Source: a virus. From it: DNA of 42,766 bases. This document shows positions 7,658 to 15,223 of the stretch, in pieces. The stretch covers positions 1 to 42,766 of IMG/VR virus record IMGVR_UViG_3300044956_000320. The stretch is one strand, 5' to 3'. The first letter of the stretch is position 1, and each line of letters opens with the position of its first letter. The notes below the pieces were generated by a model, which made no database searches, was not told where the DNA came from, and saw nothing but the letters and a program-made list of their open reading frames with translations. The position numbers were made by a program, and so were the translations under genes.

Positions 7658-8155
7658 ATGACAATGAAAGTATCTGACGTGCTTGCCTTTGACTGCGGCC
7701 CCATCACATGGCGAGTCTCATGCAGCGACATCATGCTCAAGGAAAAGATCAGCTCCGATCCAGACGCCCCTGCACAAGGCCTTGTCGTGGCGGGGCTGAC
7801 CGACTGCATCGGTGGCCATGTGGTCATCAATCCCGAGCAGTCCGAAGACCACATGCGCGCCACACTCTGGCATGAGGCATGGCACGCGGCCTACGACGCA
7901 ATCGGCGGCCTCAGGCTAGGCTCCGAGCCTACTGAAGACGAAGTGATCCTTCAGCTCTCAAGTACACTCCTCGACACACTGCGGCGCAACGGCCCGTTTA
8001 CCGCAGCGCTCCTTAGTGGAAGCACGGCATTGGCATACATCAAAGAACAAGGACAAGACAATGATTTACCAGAGCATCATGGACAAAGTGGGGCGCAAGA
8101 GCAAATTGCTCGGAATCGCCGGGGAACTCGACGCGCTAAAAACAGACTTGAGTAG
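7658..8155 (+). CDS. HExxH metallopeptidase-like protein (165 aa)
   Basis: The protein carries TLWHEAWHAAYDAIGG near residue 70, a zinc-peptidase HExxH helix (H-E-A-W-H). It is followed by TEDEVILQLSSTLLDTLRRN, where an acidic residue could be the third metal ligand. The order (GGHVVINPEQSEDHMRAT, then HEAWH, then an acidic helix) resembles small phage peptidases related to the ImmA/IrrE and SprT-like groups. The substrate is unknown. Its place beside the portal makes a role in head maturation possible but unproven. The last 95 bases overlap the next gene in another frame, so the Arg-rich C-terminal tail may be dispensable. The ATG at 7658 is used; a second ATG lies at 7664. Confidence 0.65.
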   Translation: MTMKVSDVLAFDCGPITWRVSCSDIMLKEKISSDPDAPAQGLVVAGLTDCIGGHVVINPEQSEDHMRATLWHEAWHAAYDAIGGLRLGSEPTEDEVILQLSSTLLDTLRRNGPFTAALLSGSTALAYIKEQGQDNDLPEHHGQSGAQEQIARNRRGTRRAKNRLE

Positions 8156-8609
8156 CCTCATGGTGGCCAACAAAGGCGTGGTCACCGCAGCCGTAGGGCC
8201 GCCCGCTGGGGCCACCCGCGCAACAAAGGCCGAGACCATTGAGAAGCTCACCCGCTACGACAAGCCCAATGACAGCGAGATCCAAGCCATCCTCGCTGGC
8301 CTGAGTGTCGGCGAACTCGTGAAGCTCACTCGCGAGTCCATCAAGCTCAAGAAGGACCTCATGCCGCCAGCCACGAGCCTTGCATCCCCGGCCTCATTCC
8401 TGAGCGAGCCACTCCCGCCCCTGCCTAGCTTGCCAGCGCCAGAGCAACCTCCCATGCCTCCCATACCAGCCATGCCAGAAGCCCCCATGCCACAAGCGCC
8501 CATACCACAAGGCCCAGTGCCATTGCCGTCACTAGAGCCTCAAGCCCTAGCACCACAAGGCCCCGGCCCACTGCCACTAGAGCAGCCCAGCCTGCCGCCA
8601 TCGTTCTAG
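8061..8609 (+). CDS. Pro-rich hypothetical protein (182 aa), possible head assembly factor
   Basis: Start MIYQSIMDKVGRKSKLLG at 8061 has AAGGACAAGACA just upstream. Residues 1-110 are helical and charged (AGELDALKTDLSSLMVAN, AETIEKLTRYDKPNDSEIQA, LTRESIKLKKDLMPP). Residues 115-182 are mostly proline with Met, Ala and Gln (PPMPPIPAMPEAPMPQAPIP). The coiled N-terminus and disordered tail would suit an assembly or scaffolding cofactor. The first 95 bases overlap the metallopeptidase gene, and the last 33 overlap the 3' end of the terminase nuclease gene on the other strand. Confidence 0.65.
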   Translation: MIYQSIMDKVGRKSKLLGIAGELDALKTDLSSLMVANKGVVTAAVGPPAGATRATKAETIEKLTRYDKPNDSEIQAILAGLSVGELVKLTRESIKLKKDLMPPATSLASPASFLSEPLPPLPSLPAPEQPPMPPIPAMPEAPMPQAPIPQGPVPLPSLEPQALAPQGPGPLPLEQPSLPPSF

Positions 8610-9398
8610 CTCCTCGTCCTCTTCGCTGTCGCGCCTCCTCTTGACGGCGGCCATAGGGGCAAGCACAGGCACATCTTTGTCGCGAAATGGGAGGCTCGGC
8701 CCGGCCTCAAGGGCCACAGTGCCGAGCAAGTGATCGAGGGCCATGACGGTCGTATCGACCATGTCGTCATGCGCCCCGGTCGGCACGGCCCGATGCTCCG
8801 CCAGCCAGTCGTCTCGCCATGGTGCTCGCGCCGGAATCCATGCACGCCCGGCCTCCACAAGCGGGGTGATCGCCTCCATCCGTGCAATCTTCGATGCGCT
8901 TGACCTAAGGCCCTTGATGTTGTGCTTCCACGGCATGGCAAGTACCCCGCGCTTCCTCAAGATCGGCACGAGGGCCTGACCCGATGACCTGTCCTCAACA
9001 ATTACTGGTGGCTTATATTTCATATGCTTTTCTCGCATGCTGATGACAAACTCGACCAGCTCAGGAAACTCAAGCCTCGCGCGCCTCACATCAATGAGCC
9101 ACGCATTGCCATTGTAGCACTTGCCCCATAGTGCGCCCACGCTATAGTCGCTGCTCACTCCAGCCTTGTATGCACTGTCAACATAAAGGCACACCCGCAC
9201 GAAGCTCGGCAGCGTCTCATAGATTTGCCACCAGACTTCCTTGAACAGGTTGCCATCAATGTCAGTAGGATCCTGCTGATAAAGGCTGCGCCACACTCGC
9301 CCCACGCTAGAGGCCTTGCGCCTCTCCATATCTTCTTCTGGCCATCTCACCGGATCAAGTGCAGGCCCCTTGTCGTGCAGCACCACTGACAGCTTCAT
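8577..9398 (-). CDS. terL: Terminase large subunit, nuclease part (273 aa)
   Basis: C-terminal half of a large terminase as a separate gene. After MKLSVVLHDKGPALDPVRWP comes the conserved linker region (RVWRSLYQQDPTDIDGNLFK). The RNase-H-like nuclease then shows its acidic motifs: VCLYVDSAYKAG, PVIVEDRSSGQALV and GAHDDMVDTTVMALDHLL. It cuts concatemeric DNA during packaging. The ATG at 9396-9398 overlaps the stop of the ATPase gene as ATGA, with GGAG nine bases upstream; two further in-frame ATGs (9405-9407 and 9411-9413) have poorer sites. The gene is in a different frame from the ATPase part, so the two domains are separate polypeptides unless there is an assembly error. Confidence 0.85.
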   Translation of the reverse strand: MKLSVVLHDKGPALDPVRWPEEDMERRKASSVGRVWRSLYQQDPTDIDGNLFKEVWWQIYETLPSFVRVCLYVDSAYKAGVSSDYSVGALWGKCYNGNAWLIDVRRARLEFPELVEFVISMREKHMKYKPPVIVEDRSSGQALVPILRKRGVLAMPWKHNIKGLRSSASKIARMEAITPLVEAGRAWIPARAPWRDDWLAEHRAVPTGAHDDMVDTTVMALDHLLGTVALEAGPSLPFRDKDVPVLAPMAAVKRRRDSEEDEELERWRQAGLL

Positions 9399-10243
9399 TT
9401 GCATAGGCTCCATAGCTTCTTGAATAGTACCTCAGGCTCCTTAAGGCCTGCATCAATTCCTGCTTCATTTGCTAACTTGTCTGGCACGTTTATATCTGCA
9501 TGAACAAAATTTGTTTCACTAAGGGCTGGCATCTTGATCTCAAACCACTGATCCGCATTTGCAATTTCAGACGCAACCTTGAGTGCACGCCCAAGAATGT
9601 CATCTTGGTGCCACCGTGTAAGTGTCATGATGCAAGCCGCCCCCGGCATGAGCCGCGTGCTTGCAACAGACTGATACCAGTACCAGTGGCTCTCGCGAAT
9701 GAGTTCGCTGTCGGCCTGCACCCAGTCCTTGACCGGGTCGTCGATACTTAGTATGTCAGCACCCTTGCCAGTGAGGCCACCACCAACGCCAACAGGAACA
9801 TACACACCACCAAGGTCAGCCCACCGATGCTGCTGCCTAGTCTCGACTTTCCATCTCCGAACTGCCCACGCATTCCCGGCGAGCCTCACACTTTGAAACG
9901 GCCACCTTTCATTCTTGACGACATCTCTTGCTTTCCCCGAGAACTCATCGGCAAGGTCCTGTGTATGGCTCGCCGCAACGAACTGCTTATCAGGGTGCCG
10001 ACCCAAATACCAAGCAGGAAACCGCACTGAGGCCAGCTCGCTTTTGCCATGCCGTGGTGGCATCTGAATTGCCACACGGTCCAGCACACCGGCCTCCACC
10101 AGCATCAGTGTCTGTGCAATGAGCCAGTGGATGCGTCCTACTTGGTAGCCGGGCTTAGTCCTTGTCGTAAAGTGCAGGAGATTCTTCCGTGCCAATGCCT
10201 TCTCCGCCTCTTCCCGAATCTGCGCTGCTGTAAGACCCTTCAT
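9395..10243 (-). CDS. terL: Terminase large subunit, ATPase part (282 aa)
   Basis: N-terminal packaging motor domain. Walker A is RVAIQMPPRHGKSE (about residue 65), followed by VRFPAWYLGRHPDKQFVAAS. Walker B is KGADILSIDDPVKD, and then comes a coupling-type segment AACIMTLTRWHQDDILG. The opening LARKNLLHFTTRTKPGYQV is typical of the start of phage large terminases, so the ATG at 10241-10243 is preferred even though it overlaps the upstream gene by 89 bases. The protein ends at TGA 9395-9397, just where the linker to the nuclease should continue. The nuclease follows in another frame with an ATGA overlap. Confidence 0.85.
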   Translation of the reverse strand: MKGLTAAQIREEAEKALARKNLLHFTTRTKPGYQVGRIHWLIAQTLMLVEAGVLDRVAIQMPPRHGKSELASVRFPAWYLGRHPDKQFVAASHTQDLADEFSGKARDVVKNERWPFQSVRLAGNAWAVRRWKVETRQQHRWADLGGVYVPVGVGGGLTGKGADILSIDDPVKDWVQADSELIRESHWYWYQSVASTRLMPGAACIMTLTRWHQDDILGRALKVASEIANADQWFEIKMPALSETNFVHADINVPDKLANEAGIDAGLKEPEVLFKKLWSLCK

Positions 10244-10781
10244 GCTCAATTACACTTCCGCCAACACCAATAAGCCTTAGTGCCTCAAGCTGTGCCTCGC
10301 TTAGGCCGTCGAGACTCTGTGCGATATTCACTGTGACCCCCGGCAAGATCGGCCTTCCGTCTGCATCCTCGGGGTACTTGGCCGGTGCATCAAGAGCCAA
10401 GAGCCTCGCAGTCCGAGTCTCTATCTTGAGCATGGTCTCAATTGCGTCGAGGTCACCTGCCTCCACGCGCGGCATGATTGCCTCAAGTGCAAGCCTCATG
10501 CGCTCAAGCTGTACGCCTGCATACTCGACAACAATGTCCTCGCGCTCAGTCTTGAGGATCTCCAGCCCACGTAAGATTGCTTTCCTCGCGCCATTTTTGC
10601 TTAGCCCCAGTGCTTCGCCAACCTTTTCGTAGCTCTTGCCCTTTGCTCGCTCTCTTAGGGCATCGACCTCATTGAGCCTCGCCCTCACTTGAAACGGGGC
10701 CTTCGCCGAGTTGTTCGACTGAAGTCCGCTGCCTTCGTATGGAGCTTCCCTCCCAGCCATTGATCCGCTCTGCATAGTCAT
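10155..10781 (-). CDS. terS: Terminase small subunit candidate (208 aa)
   Basis: A helix-turn-helix segment (SYEKVGEALGLSKNGARKAI) is followed by a helical region (LERMRLALEAIMPRVEAGDLDAIETMLKI) and a flexible C-terminus. This is the layout of small terminases, which bind the packaging site and recruit the large subunit. The gene sits directly upstream of the large-subunit gene. The start is uncertain: ATG 10781 gives a 113-base overlap with the upstream nuclease gene, whereas GTG at 10688 would give 177 residues and a 20-base overlap. The C-terminal codons overlap the ATPase gene by 89 bases. Confidence 0.65.
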   Translation of the reverse strand: MTMQSGSMAGREAPYEGSGLQSNNSAKAPFQVRARLNEVDALRERAKGKSYEKVGEALGLSKNGARKAILRGLEILKTEREDIVVEYAGVQLERMRLALEAIMPRVEAGDLDAIETMLKIETRTARLLALDAPAKYPEDADGRPILPGVTVNIAQSLDGLSEAQLEALRLIGVGGSVIEHEGSYSSADSGRGGEGIGTEESPALYDKD

Positions 10782-11124
10782 TTTCTATCTTCGCATAAGA
10801 GTCTTCATCAATAAGTATACACAAGATGCCTCGCTTCCCATAGTATGCCCGCATGTTTTTCAAGCGCCTGATGCTCTTCTTGTCGAGCCACCCTTTGAGT
10901 TCTATGTAGACTTCACTGAAACCCGGTGGCGGCTCAATCATAAGCCGCCAGTCAGGCAAGTAGCTTTCGCTCCATGCCTTTCCCGGAAAATAGAAGCGCT
11001 TCGGCTCATACTTGGCTTCAATACCCATGTAGCGCAAGTACCGAGCAATGTTCCTTTCCCACGTGGACCTGTAGACAATTCCGTCTGCTAGGTCATCCGC
11101 AGGTCCAGTCCTTGCCGTGCGCAT
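10669..11124 (-). CDS. PD-(D/E)XK nuclease, T7 endonuclease I-like (151 aa)
   Basis: The catalytic pattern is in order: Glu in YRSTWERNIARYL, then YEPKRFYFPG, PD in SYLPDWRL, and E-x-K in YIELKGWLDKKS. The same series occurs in T7 endonuclease I, a resolvase that cuts branched DNA and Holliday junctions. Length is also similar (T7 enzyme about 150 residues). The ATG at 11122-11124 overlaps the upstream stop as TAATG. It lies just before the terminase genes, which fits debranching of replicated DNA before packaging. The last 113 bases overlap the start of the small-terminase candidate. Confidence 0.75.
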   Translation of the reverse strand: MRTARTGPADDLADGIVYRSTWERNIARYLRYMGIEAKYEPKRFYFPGKAWSESYLPDWRLMIEPPPGFSEVYIELKGWLDKKSIRRLKNMRAYYGKRGILCILIDEDSYAKIENDYAERINGWEGSSIRRQRTSVEQLGEGPVSSEGEAQ

Positions 11125-11972
11125 TAGAGTATGACGTTCCCAAGCGTGCCAAGCTCCCACGGCGTGCAATGCTTCTTAAACGAGCAGTACTTGTGATACT
11201 CCCAGTCGGTCCTCGGATCAGACATGGCCTCTGCGTCATGCATGCGCTTGATGTACTGCACGCCTAGGCCTATGCGCTTCTCAAACAGGTCAATTGCCCC
11301 CGGCTCTCGGCTTGTCTCATACGAATCATATGAGCACTCACCAAGCTCAAACGTGCCGCTCGGCCCCTTGACGAGCTTCGGCCTAGTCACCACATGAAAC
11401 ACAAACTTGGACGGCAATTTGCCAAAAGCACGCCTCACCGCCCAGTAGTAGGCATCGACTTGGAGGCTGGCGTCTGCTCGGCTTTGGCTCCAGCGGCTGC
11501 TTGTTGTCTTCCAGTCATCAATGATGATCTGCTTCGACACCGTTCGCATGTGGTCAATCGACCCAGTAAATGTCCAGCCCGGCTCTCCAGCAATGTCCTC
11601 ATCAAAGCGCCACTCACAGTGCGTAGAGCCGCGCCTCACCTCAGGGACTGCATGCTCATAGAGTGCCTGCGCCATGGCCTTGGCATAGGCCAGCCCCGTC
11701 TCTGGCTCAAGCTTCTTTGGCCCGTCGCTCCAATCGACCACGCCCTTGGCAAGTTCATGCCAGCGTCTCTCGACCTCTGCCACTACGCCTGCCTTGCCAA
11801 ATGGCATGCGTCCTTGGCTTGCCCTCAGTGCGCCTTCAATGCCTGAGTGCGCGGCCTGTCCCATGATGATTGCGGGGCTTGGTGCCTCGCGCTCCCCAAG
11901 CACATACGTGCGCCTGTGCTTCTCCGGGCAACCCCAGAGTGTGGTGAGCTGGCTGAAACTAAGGTGTGGCAT
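11124..11972 (-). CDS. PD-(D/E)XK exonuclease, RecB/Cas4-like (282 aa)
   Basis: It opens HLSFSQLTTLWGCPEKHRRT, the usual start of the RecB/Cas4 nuclease group, followed by GQAAHSGIEGAL with the conserved His. The core is FTGSIDHM, IIIDDWKTTSS and LQVDAYYWAVRR, which supply the Asp, the Asp-x-Lys and the downstream Gln/Tyr helix. Late cysteines (KYCSFKKHC) plus the early Cys might hold an iron-sulphur cluster as in Cas4, but the set is incomplete. The likely role is DNA end processing in recombination or replication. Start ATG 11970-11972 overlaps the upstream gene by 14 bases. Confidence 0.75.
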   Translation of the reverse strand: MPHLSFSQLTTLWGCPEKHRRTYVLGEREAPSPAIIMGQAAHSGIEGALRASQGRMPFGKAGVVAEVERRWHELAKGVVDWSDGPKKLEPETGLAYAKAMAQALYEHAVPEVRRGSTHCEWRFDEDIAGEPGWTFTGSIDHMRTVSKQIIIDDWKTTSSRWSQSRADASLQVDAYYWAVRRAFGKLPSKFVFHVVTRPKLVKGPSGTFELGECSYDSYETSREPGAIDLFEKRIGLGVQYIKRMHDAEAMSDPRTDWEYHKYCSFKKHCTPWELGTLGNVIL

Positions 11973-12375
11973 TACTAATTTTTTCCCAGAGCTTTGGTGA
12001 AAGCTTTTTGCGACCACACTCAATGTCTGCGATGAAGCTACGACTTATCTTGAGCAAGACGCTGGCCTGCCTTTGACTGACTTTCATGCTCGCACGCCAT
12101 TGCACAAGCAGCTCTCGCCCACTGTCTGGATCAGGCATTGGCAATGAAGGCCGTGGCAATGGGGCGGCCTCCACAGGCTTCGGCTCATTCATTAAGAGAT
12201 GCAACGCCTTGCCAAGTTCGACGGCCGTCGCCCCCCAGTCTCCCTTGAGGTTCCCCCAGCCTTCGCGCCCCTCGTCGTAGCGCCATACACACGGATGCCC
12301 CGTGCACATGCCAAGGCTCGGCGTGAACCAAGTGATTTGATGCTGCCCGCCCGGACAGCTTTGCGGCCTAGCCAT
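11959..12375 (-). CDS. XRE-type helix-turn-helix protein with Cys-rich N-terminus (138 aa)
   Basis: Residues about 88-133 form a Cro/C1-type DNA-binding domain (LLVQWRASMKVSQRQASVLL, then SRSFIADIECGRKKLSPKLW). The N-terminus (CPGGQHQ, MCTGHPCVW) has three Cys and two His residues that could bind zinc. The ATG at 12373-12375 follows GGGAGGCATCTT. It is the first gene after the terminator that follows nrdJ, so it may mark a new transcription unit containing the nucleases and terminase. It is a likely repressor or activator of that unit; target sites are unknown. Confidence 0.75.
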   Translation of the reverse strand: MARPQSCPGGQHQITWFTPSLGMCTGHPCVWRYDEGREGWGNLKGDWGATAVELGKALHLLMNEPKPVEAAPLPRPSLPMPDPDSGRELLVQWRASMKVSQRQASVLLKISRSFIADIECGRKKLSPKLWEKISNATP

Positions 12376-12387
12376 AAGATGCCTCCC

Positions 12388-12416
12388 AAAAAGAGCGGGA
12401 GGCCGAAGCCCCCCGC
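12388..12416 (-). terminator. Rho-independent terminator after nrdJ
   Basis: On the minus strand GCGGGGGGC, a TTCG loop and GCCTCCCGC (one mismatch) form a stem followed by TCTTTTT. It lies 8 bases beyond the nrdJ stop and also covers the leader of the XRE gene, so it could act as an attenuator as well as an end point. Confidence 0.75.
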
Positions 12417-12423
12417 GAGTTCC

Positions 12424-14619
12424 CTAGCAAGCGCTGTAGCCGCAACTATAGCACTTTGAGCAGCCCTCTTCCTTAATGAGGCTTGCCGAGCCACACTCAG
12501 GGCACAGGTCTGCGGCCACCTTCGACCTTGGCCCCGCAAGCTCAGGCATGAACACGTCTGCCTCGACTCCCCAGCCTTGAATCAGGTCGATGACCTCGGC
12601 CACTGCATCAGGCACTGAGCGAATCTTCAGCCCATATGCGCCTGTCTGCACGCCACCAATCCCCCTGAGCTGGTTCCGCACTTCACGCAACCTCGCCTCA
12701 GGGCCTTGCTCATCGACCTGCAAGACAAGACTCACAAGCCGCCCAAGTGCCTCCATGAATGTGGAAGTCTCAGAGCCTGAGCGCCCGAGATTCAAGAACA
12801 TCTCGTAGGGCGAGCCATCATCCAATGTTGCGATGGTGCCGAACATCGTGCCAAGCTTCGTGGTCACTCGCGCGGTGTTGCCGCCAAGAACCTGAGGCCT
12901 CGTCACCTTGGCCTTCACTGGCACTGGCACTGGCTCCGGCTCAACGTGGCTCAGTACACCCTCACGACATCCGTCACGGAAGTACGTAATCCCCTTGCAC
13001 CCAAGATCATAGGCCATCATGTAGAGAGTCTCTACGTCCTTGACCGTGTGCCAGCGTGGTGCGTTGCATGTCTTCGAGATACTGCTGTCTGTCCATCGCT
13101 GGATTGCCGCCTGCACACGCACGTGATCCTCGGGTGCCAGATCATTGGCCGACACAAGCCACGGAGGCATGCCACGTGACTCTTGGCCTTCGCCTGCCTG
13201 CGCATCCCACTCCTCAAGCGCAGGATGCTTGATGATGTGCGTGCCGATCCTGTCGGTCCTTTTCATCACAAAGTCATAGATCGGCTCAATGCCCGACGAC
13301 ACCCCTGCGAGGAGGCTCGTGGTACCTGTCGGAGCCTGCGTCAGAAGCACGGCGTTTCTGATCCCGAGGTCATGGATCTTCGCGCGCACACTCCTGTCGA
13401 GCACGTTGGTCATGAACCAGCCACGCGCATACGCCTCACGCTCATACTTGCCAAATGAGCCGCGCTCATATGCAAGGTCTGCGCTCGCACTGTACGCATG
13501 CGTTGCAATTGTTCCATATGCTCGATCAATAAAGTCGATACACTCATCGCTGCCATACGGAATCTTGAGGGCAATCAGTGCATCAGCAAGGCCCATCGTG
13601 CCGAGGCCAATGCGCCTCGTGGCCTCCTGCTGTGCCTGCCTGTTCTCCTCGTACCAATAGCCCGTGCTATCAATCACATTGTCGAGGAACCGCACGGCCC
13701 TTCGCGTGACATCGCCGAGGCCCACGAAGTCGAAGACCCCATCATTGACAAACGCAGCAAGGTTCAGTGCCCCAAGGTTGCAGACACCCCACTCAGGAAG
13801 CCCCTGCTCCCCACAAGGATTTACGCATATGATATTCTCGTAGTAATACGTCGGGGCCTGCTTGTTGTAGCGCTCCATCCAGACAAGGCCCGGCTCGCCT
13901 GAGGCCCATGCGCTCTCACAGATCTTGGCCCAGAGGTCTGCGGCCTTGATTGTGCGCAAGACCTTGCCATCCCACTTGAGGTCCCAAGGCCCATCAGCCT
14001 TGACTGCCTGCATGAAAGAGTCAGACACGCACACACTCAGGTTCGCGTGATTGAGTCTCTTGAGGTCTCGCTTGACACTAATGAACTCTTCGATGTCTGG
14101 GTGGTCGTCATTGAGCATGAGCATGAGCGCACCGCGCCTCGTGCCACCTTGCTGAATCACGTCGCCTGTCGCGACAGAGTACAGCTCCGCCCACGAGCAC
14201 GGGCCGCTTGAGCGCCCGTTCACTGTCTTGATGTATGAGCCACGAGGCCTGAGGCTACTAAGGTTCACACCCACGCCACCACCCCGTGCCATGAGATCCA
14301 CCATGATGCCGAGATTCTTGATGATGCCTTCGCGGCTATCCTCAGGACTCGGGATCACAAAGCAGTTGTAGTACGTGACATCATGGCCGGTGCCTGCCCC
14401 CGAGAGGATGCGTCCTCCCGGTACGAACTTGAAGTCCTCAAGCGCGCCATAGAAAACATCCTCCCAGTGGGCGCGATTCTTCGGCTCCTCGACCTGCGCG
14501 ACGCCTCGGGCTACGCGCCTCCACATGTGCTCGGGGGTTGCCTCGACCACTGTGCCGTCTTCTGCCCTCAGTGCGTACCTGTCGAGGAACACCTTCTTGC
14601 GCAAACCATCAAAAGCCAT
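12424..14619 (-). CDS. nrdJ: Ribonucleotide reductase, class II (B12-dependent), 731 aa
   Basis: It reduces ribonucleotides to deoxyribonucleotides for phage DNA synthesis, using adenosylcobalamin. Active-site features are all present: the first redox Cys in TYYNCFVIP, Asn-x-Cys-x-Glu in NPCGEQGLP (thiyl Cys and its partners), a second Cys 11 residues later in GVCNLGALNLA, and the phosphate-binding TQAPTGTTSLLAGVSSG. The C-terminus carries a four-or-more-Cys tail (CPECG, GCSKCYSCGYSAC), typical of class II enzymes. No small subunit or intein is present. Start MAFDGLRKKV (14619) is preferred on a weak GGAA site; ATGs at 14631 and 14637 are possible. It is followed by a terminator. Confidence 0.93.
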   Translation of the reverse strand: MAFDGLRKKVFLDRYALRAEDGTVVEATPEHMWRRVARGVAQVEEPKNRAHWEDVFYGALEDFKFVPGGRILSGAGTGHDVTYYNCFVIPSPEDSREGIIKNLGIMVDLMARGGGVGVNLSSLRPRGSYIKTVNGRSSGPCSWAELYSVATGDVIQQGGTRRGALMLMLNDDHPDIEEFISVKRDLKRLNHANLSVCVSDSFMQAVKADGPWDLKWDGKVLRTIKAADLWAKICESAWASGEPGLVWMERYNKQAPTYYYENIICVNPCGEQGLPEWGVCNLGALNLAAFVNDGVFDFVGLGDVTRRAVRFLDNVIDSTGYWYEENRQAQQEATRRIGLGTMGLADALIALKIPYGSDECIDFIDRAYGTIATHAYSASADLAYERGSFGKYEREAYARGWFMTNVLDRSVRAKIHDLGIRNAVLLTQAPTGTTSLLAGVSSGIEPIYDFVMKRTDRIGTHIIKHPALEEWDAQAGEGQESRGMPPWLVSANDLAPEDHVRVQAAIQRWTDSSISKTCNAPRWHTVKDVETLYMMAYDLGCKGITYFRDGCREGVLSHVEPEPVPVPVKAKVTRPQVLGGNTARVTTKLGTMFGTIATLDDGSPYEMFLNLGRSGSETSTFMEALGRLVSLVLQVDEQGPEARLREVRNQLRGIGGVQTGAYGLKIRSVPDAVAEVIDLIQGWGVEADVFMPELAGPRSKVAADLCPECGSASLIKEEGCSKCYSCGYSAC

Positions 14620-15223
14620 TAGCAATTTCATTTCCATGGAATGAGTGCAGCCGCACAAACGGCAGCACCGCCGACGCCACGTAATCCTCAAGCTCAGTGA
14701 GCGTGCACCCGTTGTCGATCACGAACTGGCAAGCAATGTCATCTACTTGCCGCTCGCTCTCGTGCCTCAGGACCGGGTCGCCCTCTGGTGTATTGCGCCG
14801 ATCAGGGCCAGCCACTCTCAGCAGCACGAGTCCGTTGCGCCTCGCATAGTCTGCCTCGTTCTTGAAGCGGCAATCGGTCACAATGAGGTTCTGCACATGG
14901 CCAGTGCGCTTATGCAAGTCCCTGATCCAAAAGCCCGGATCAGCGCTCCGCACGAAGTCCGTACCATACCACTGCCATATTGGCCTGAGCAGCCTCCTCG
15001 ACTCATTTGCGTTTCGCATCACACTCTCATCGCTGCCTTGCCAGAGCTTCGCGCGTGGCACGCCATACTTGTCGATTGCCATGTCGAGCATGGCAGCGAC
15101 CTGAAGCTTCACGCCCTCAGCGAGCGAGGCCAAGGCCACTGGCTCGCCTGCGTGCTTCTTCATGAACGCAGCAACCGTGTCCTTGCCTACGCCTGCACGC
15201 CCCACAAGCATTGCCCGGATCAT
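14609..15223 (-). CDS. Deoxynucleoside monophosphate kinase (204 aa)
   Basis: The P-loop is MLVGRAGVGKDTVAAFMKK at the N-terminus. Later segments SRRLLRPIWQWYGTDFVRS and NLIVTDCRFKNEADYARRNG match the T4 gp1-like dNMP kinase family, which phosphorylates dNMPs to dNDPs. The ATG at 15221-15223 follows GGGAGGACGA and overlaps the upstream stop as ATGA. It overlaps nrdJ downstream. Together with NrdJ and ThyX it forms a nucleotide-supply set. Confidence 0.85.
   Translation of the reverse strand: MIRAMLVGRAGVGKDTVAAFMKKHAGEPVALASLAEGVKLQVAAMLDMAIDKYGVPRAKLWQGSDESVMRNANESRRLLRPIWQWYGTDFVRSADPGFWIRDLHKRTGHVQNLIVTDCRFKNEADYARRNGLVLLRVAGPDRRNTPEGDPVLRHESERQVDDIACQFVIDNGCTLTELEDYVASAVLPFVRLHSFHGNEIANGF

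Noticed and set aside
9395-9440. Programmed -1 frameshift joining the two terminase parts
   Set aside because: No X-XXY-YYZ slippery heptamer was found in the overlap, and an ATGA start with GGAG explains the arrangement.
12424-14619. Intein or intron in nrdJ
   Set aside because: The motifs run in normal order and the length is ordinary, with no Cys/Ser...HN splice blocks.
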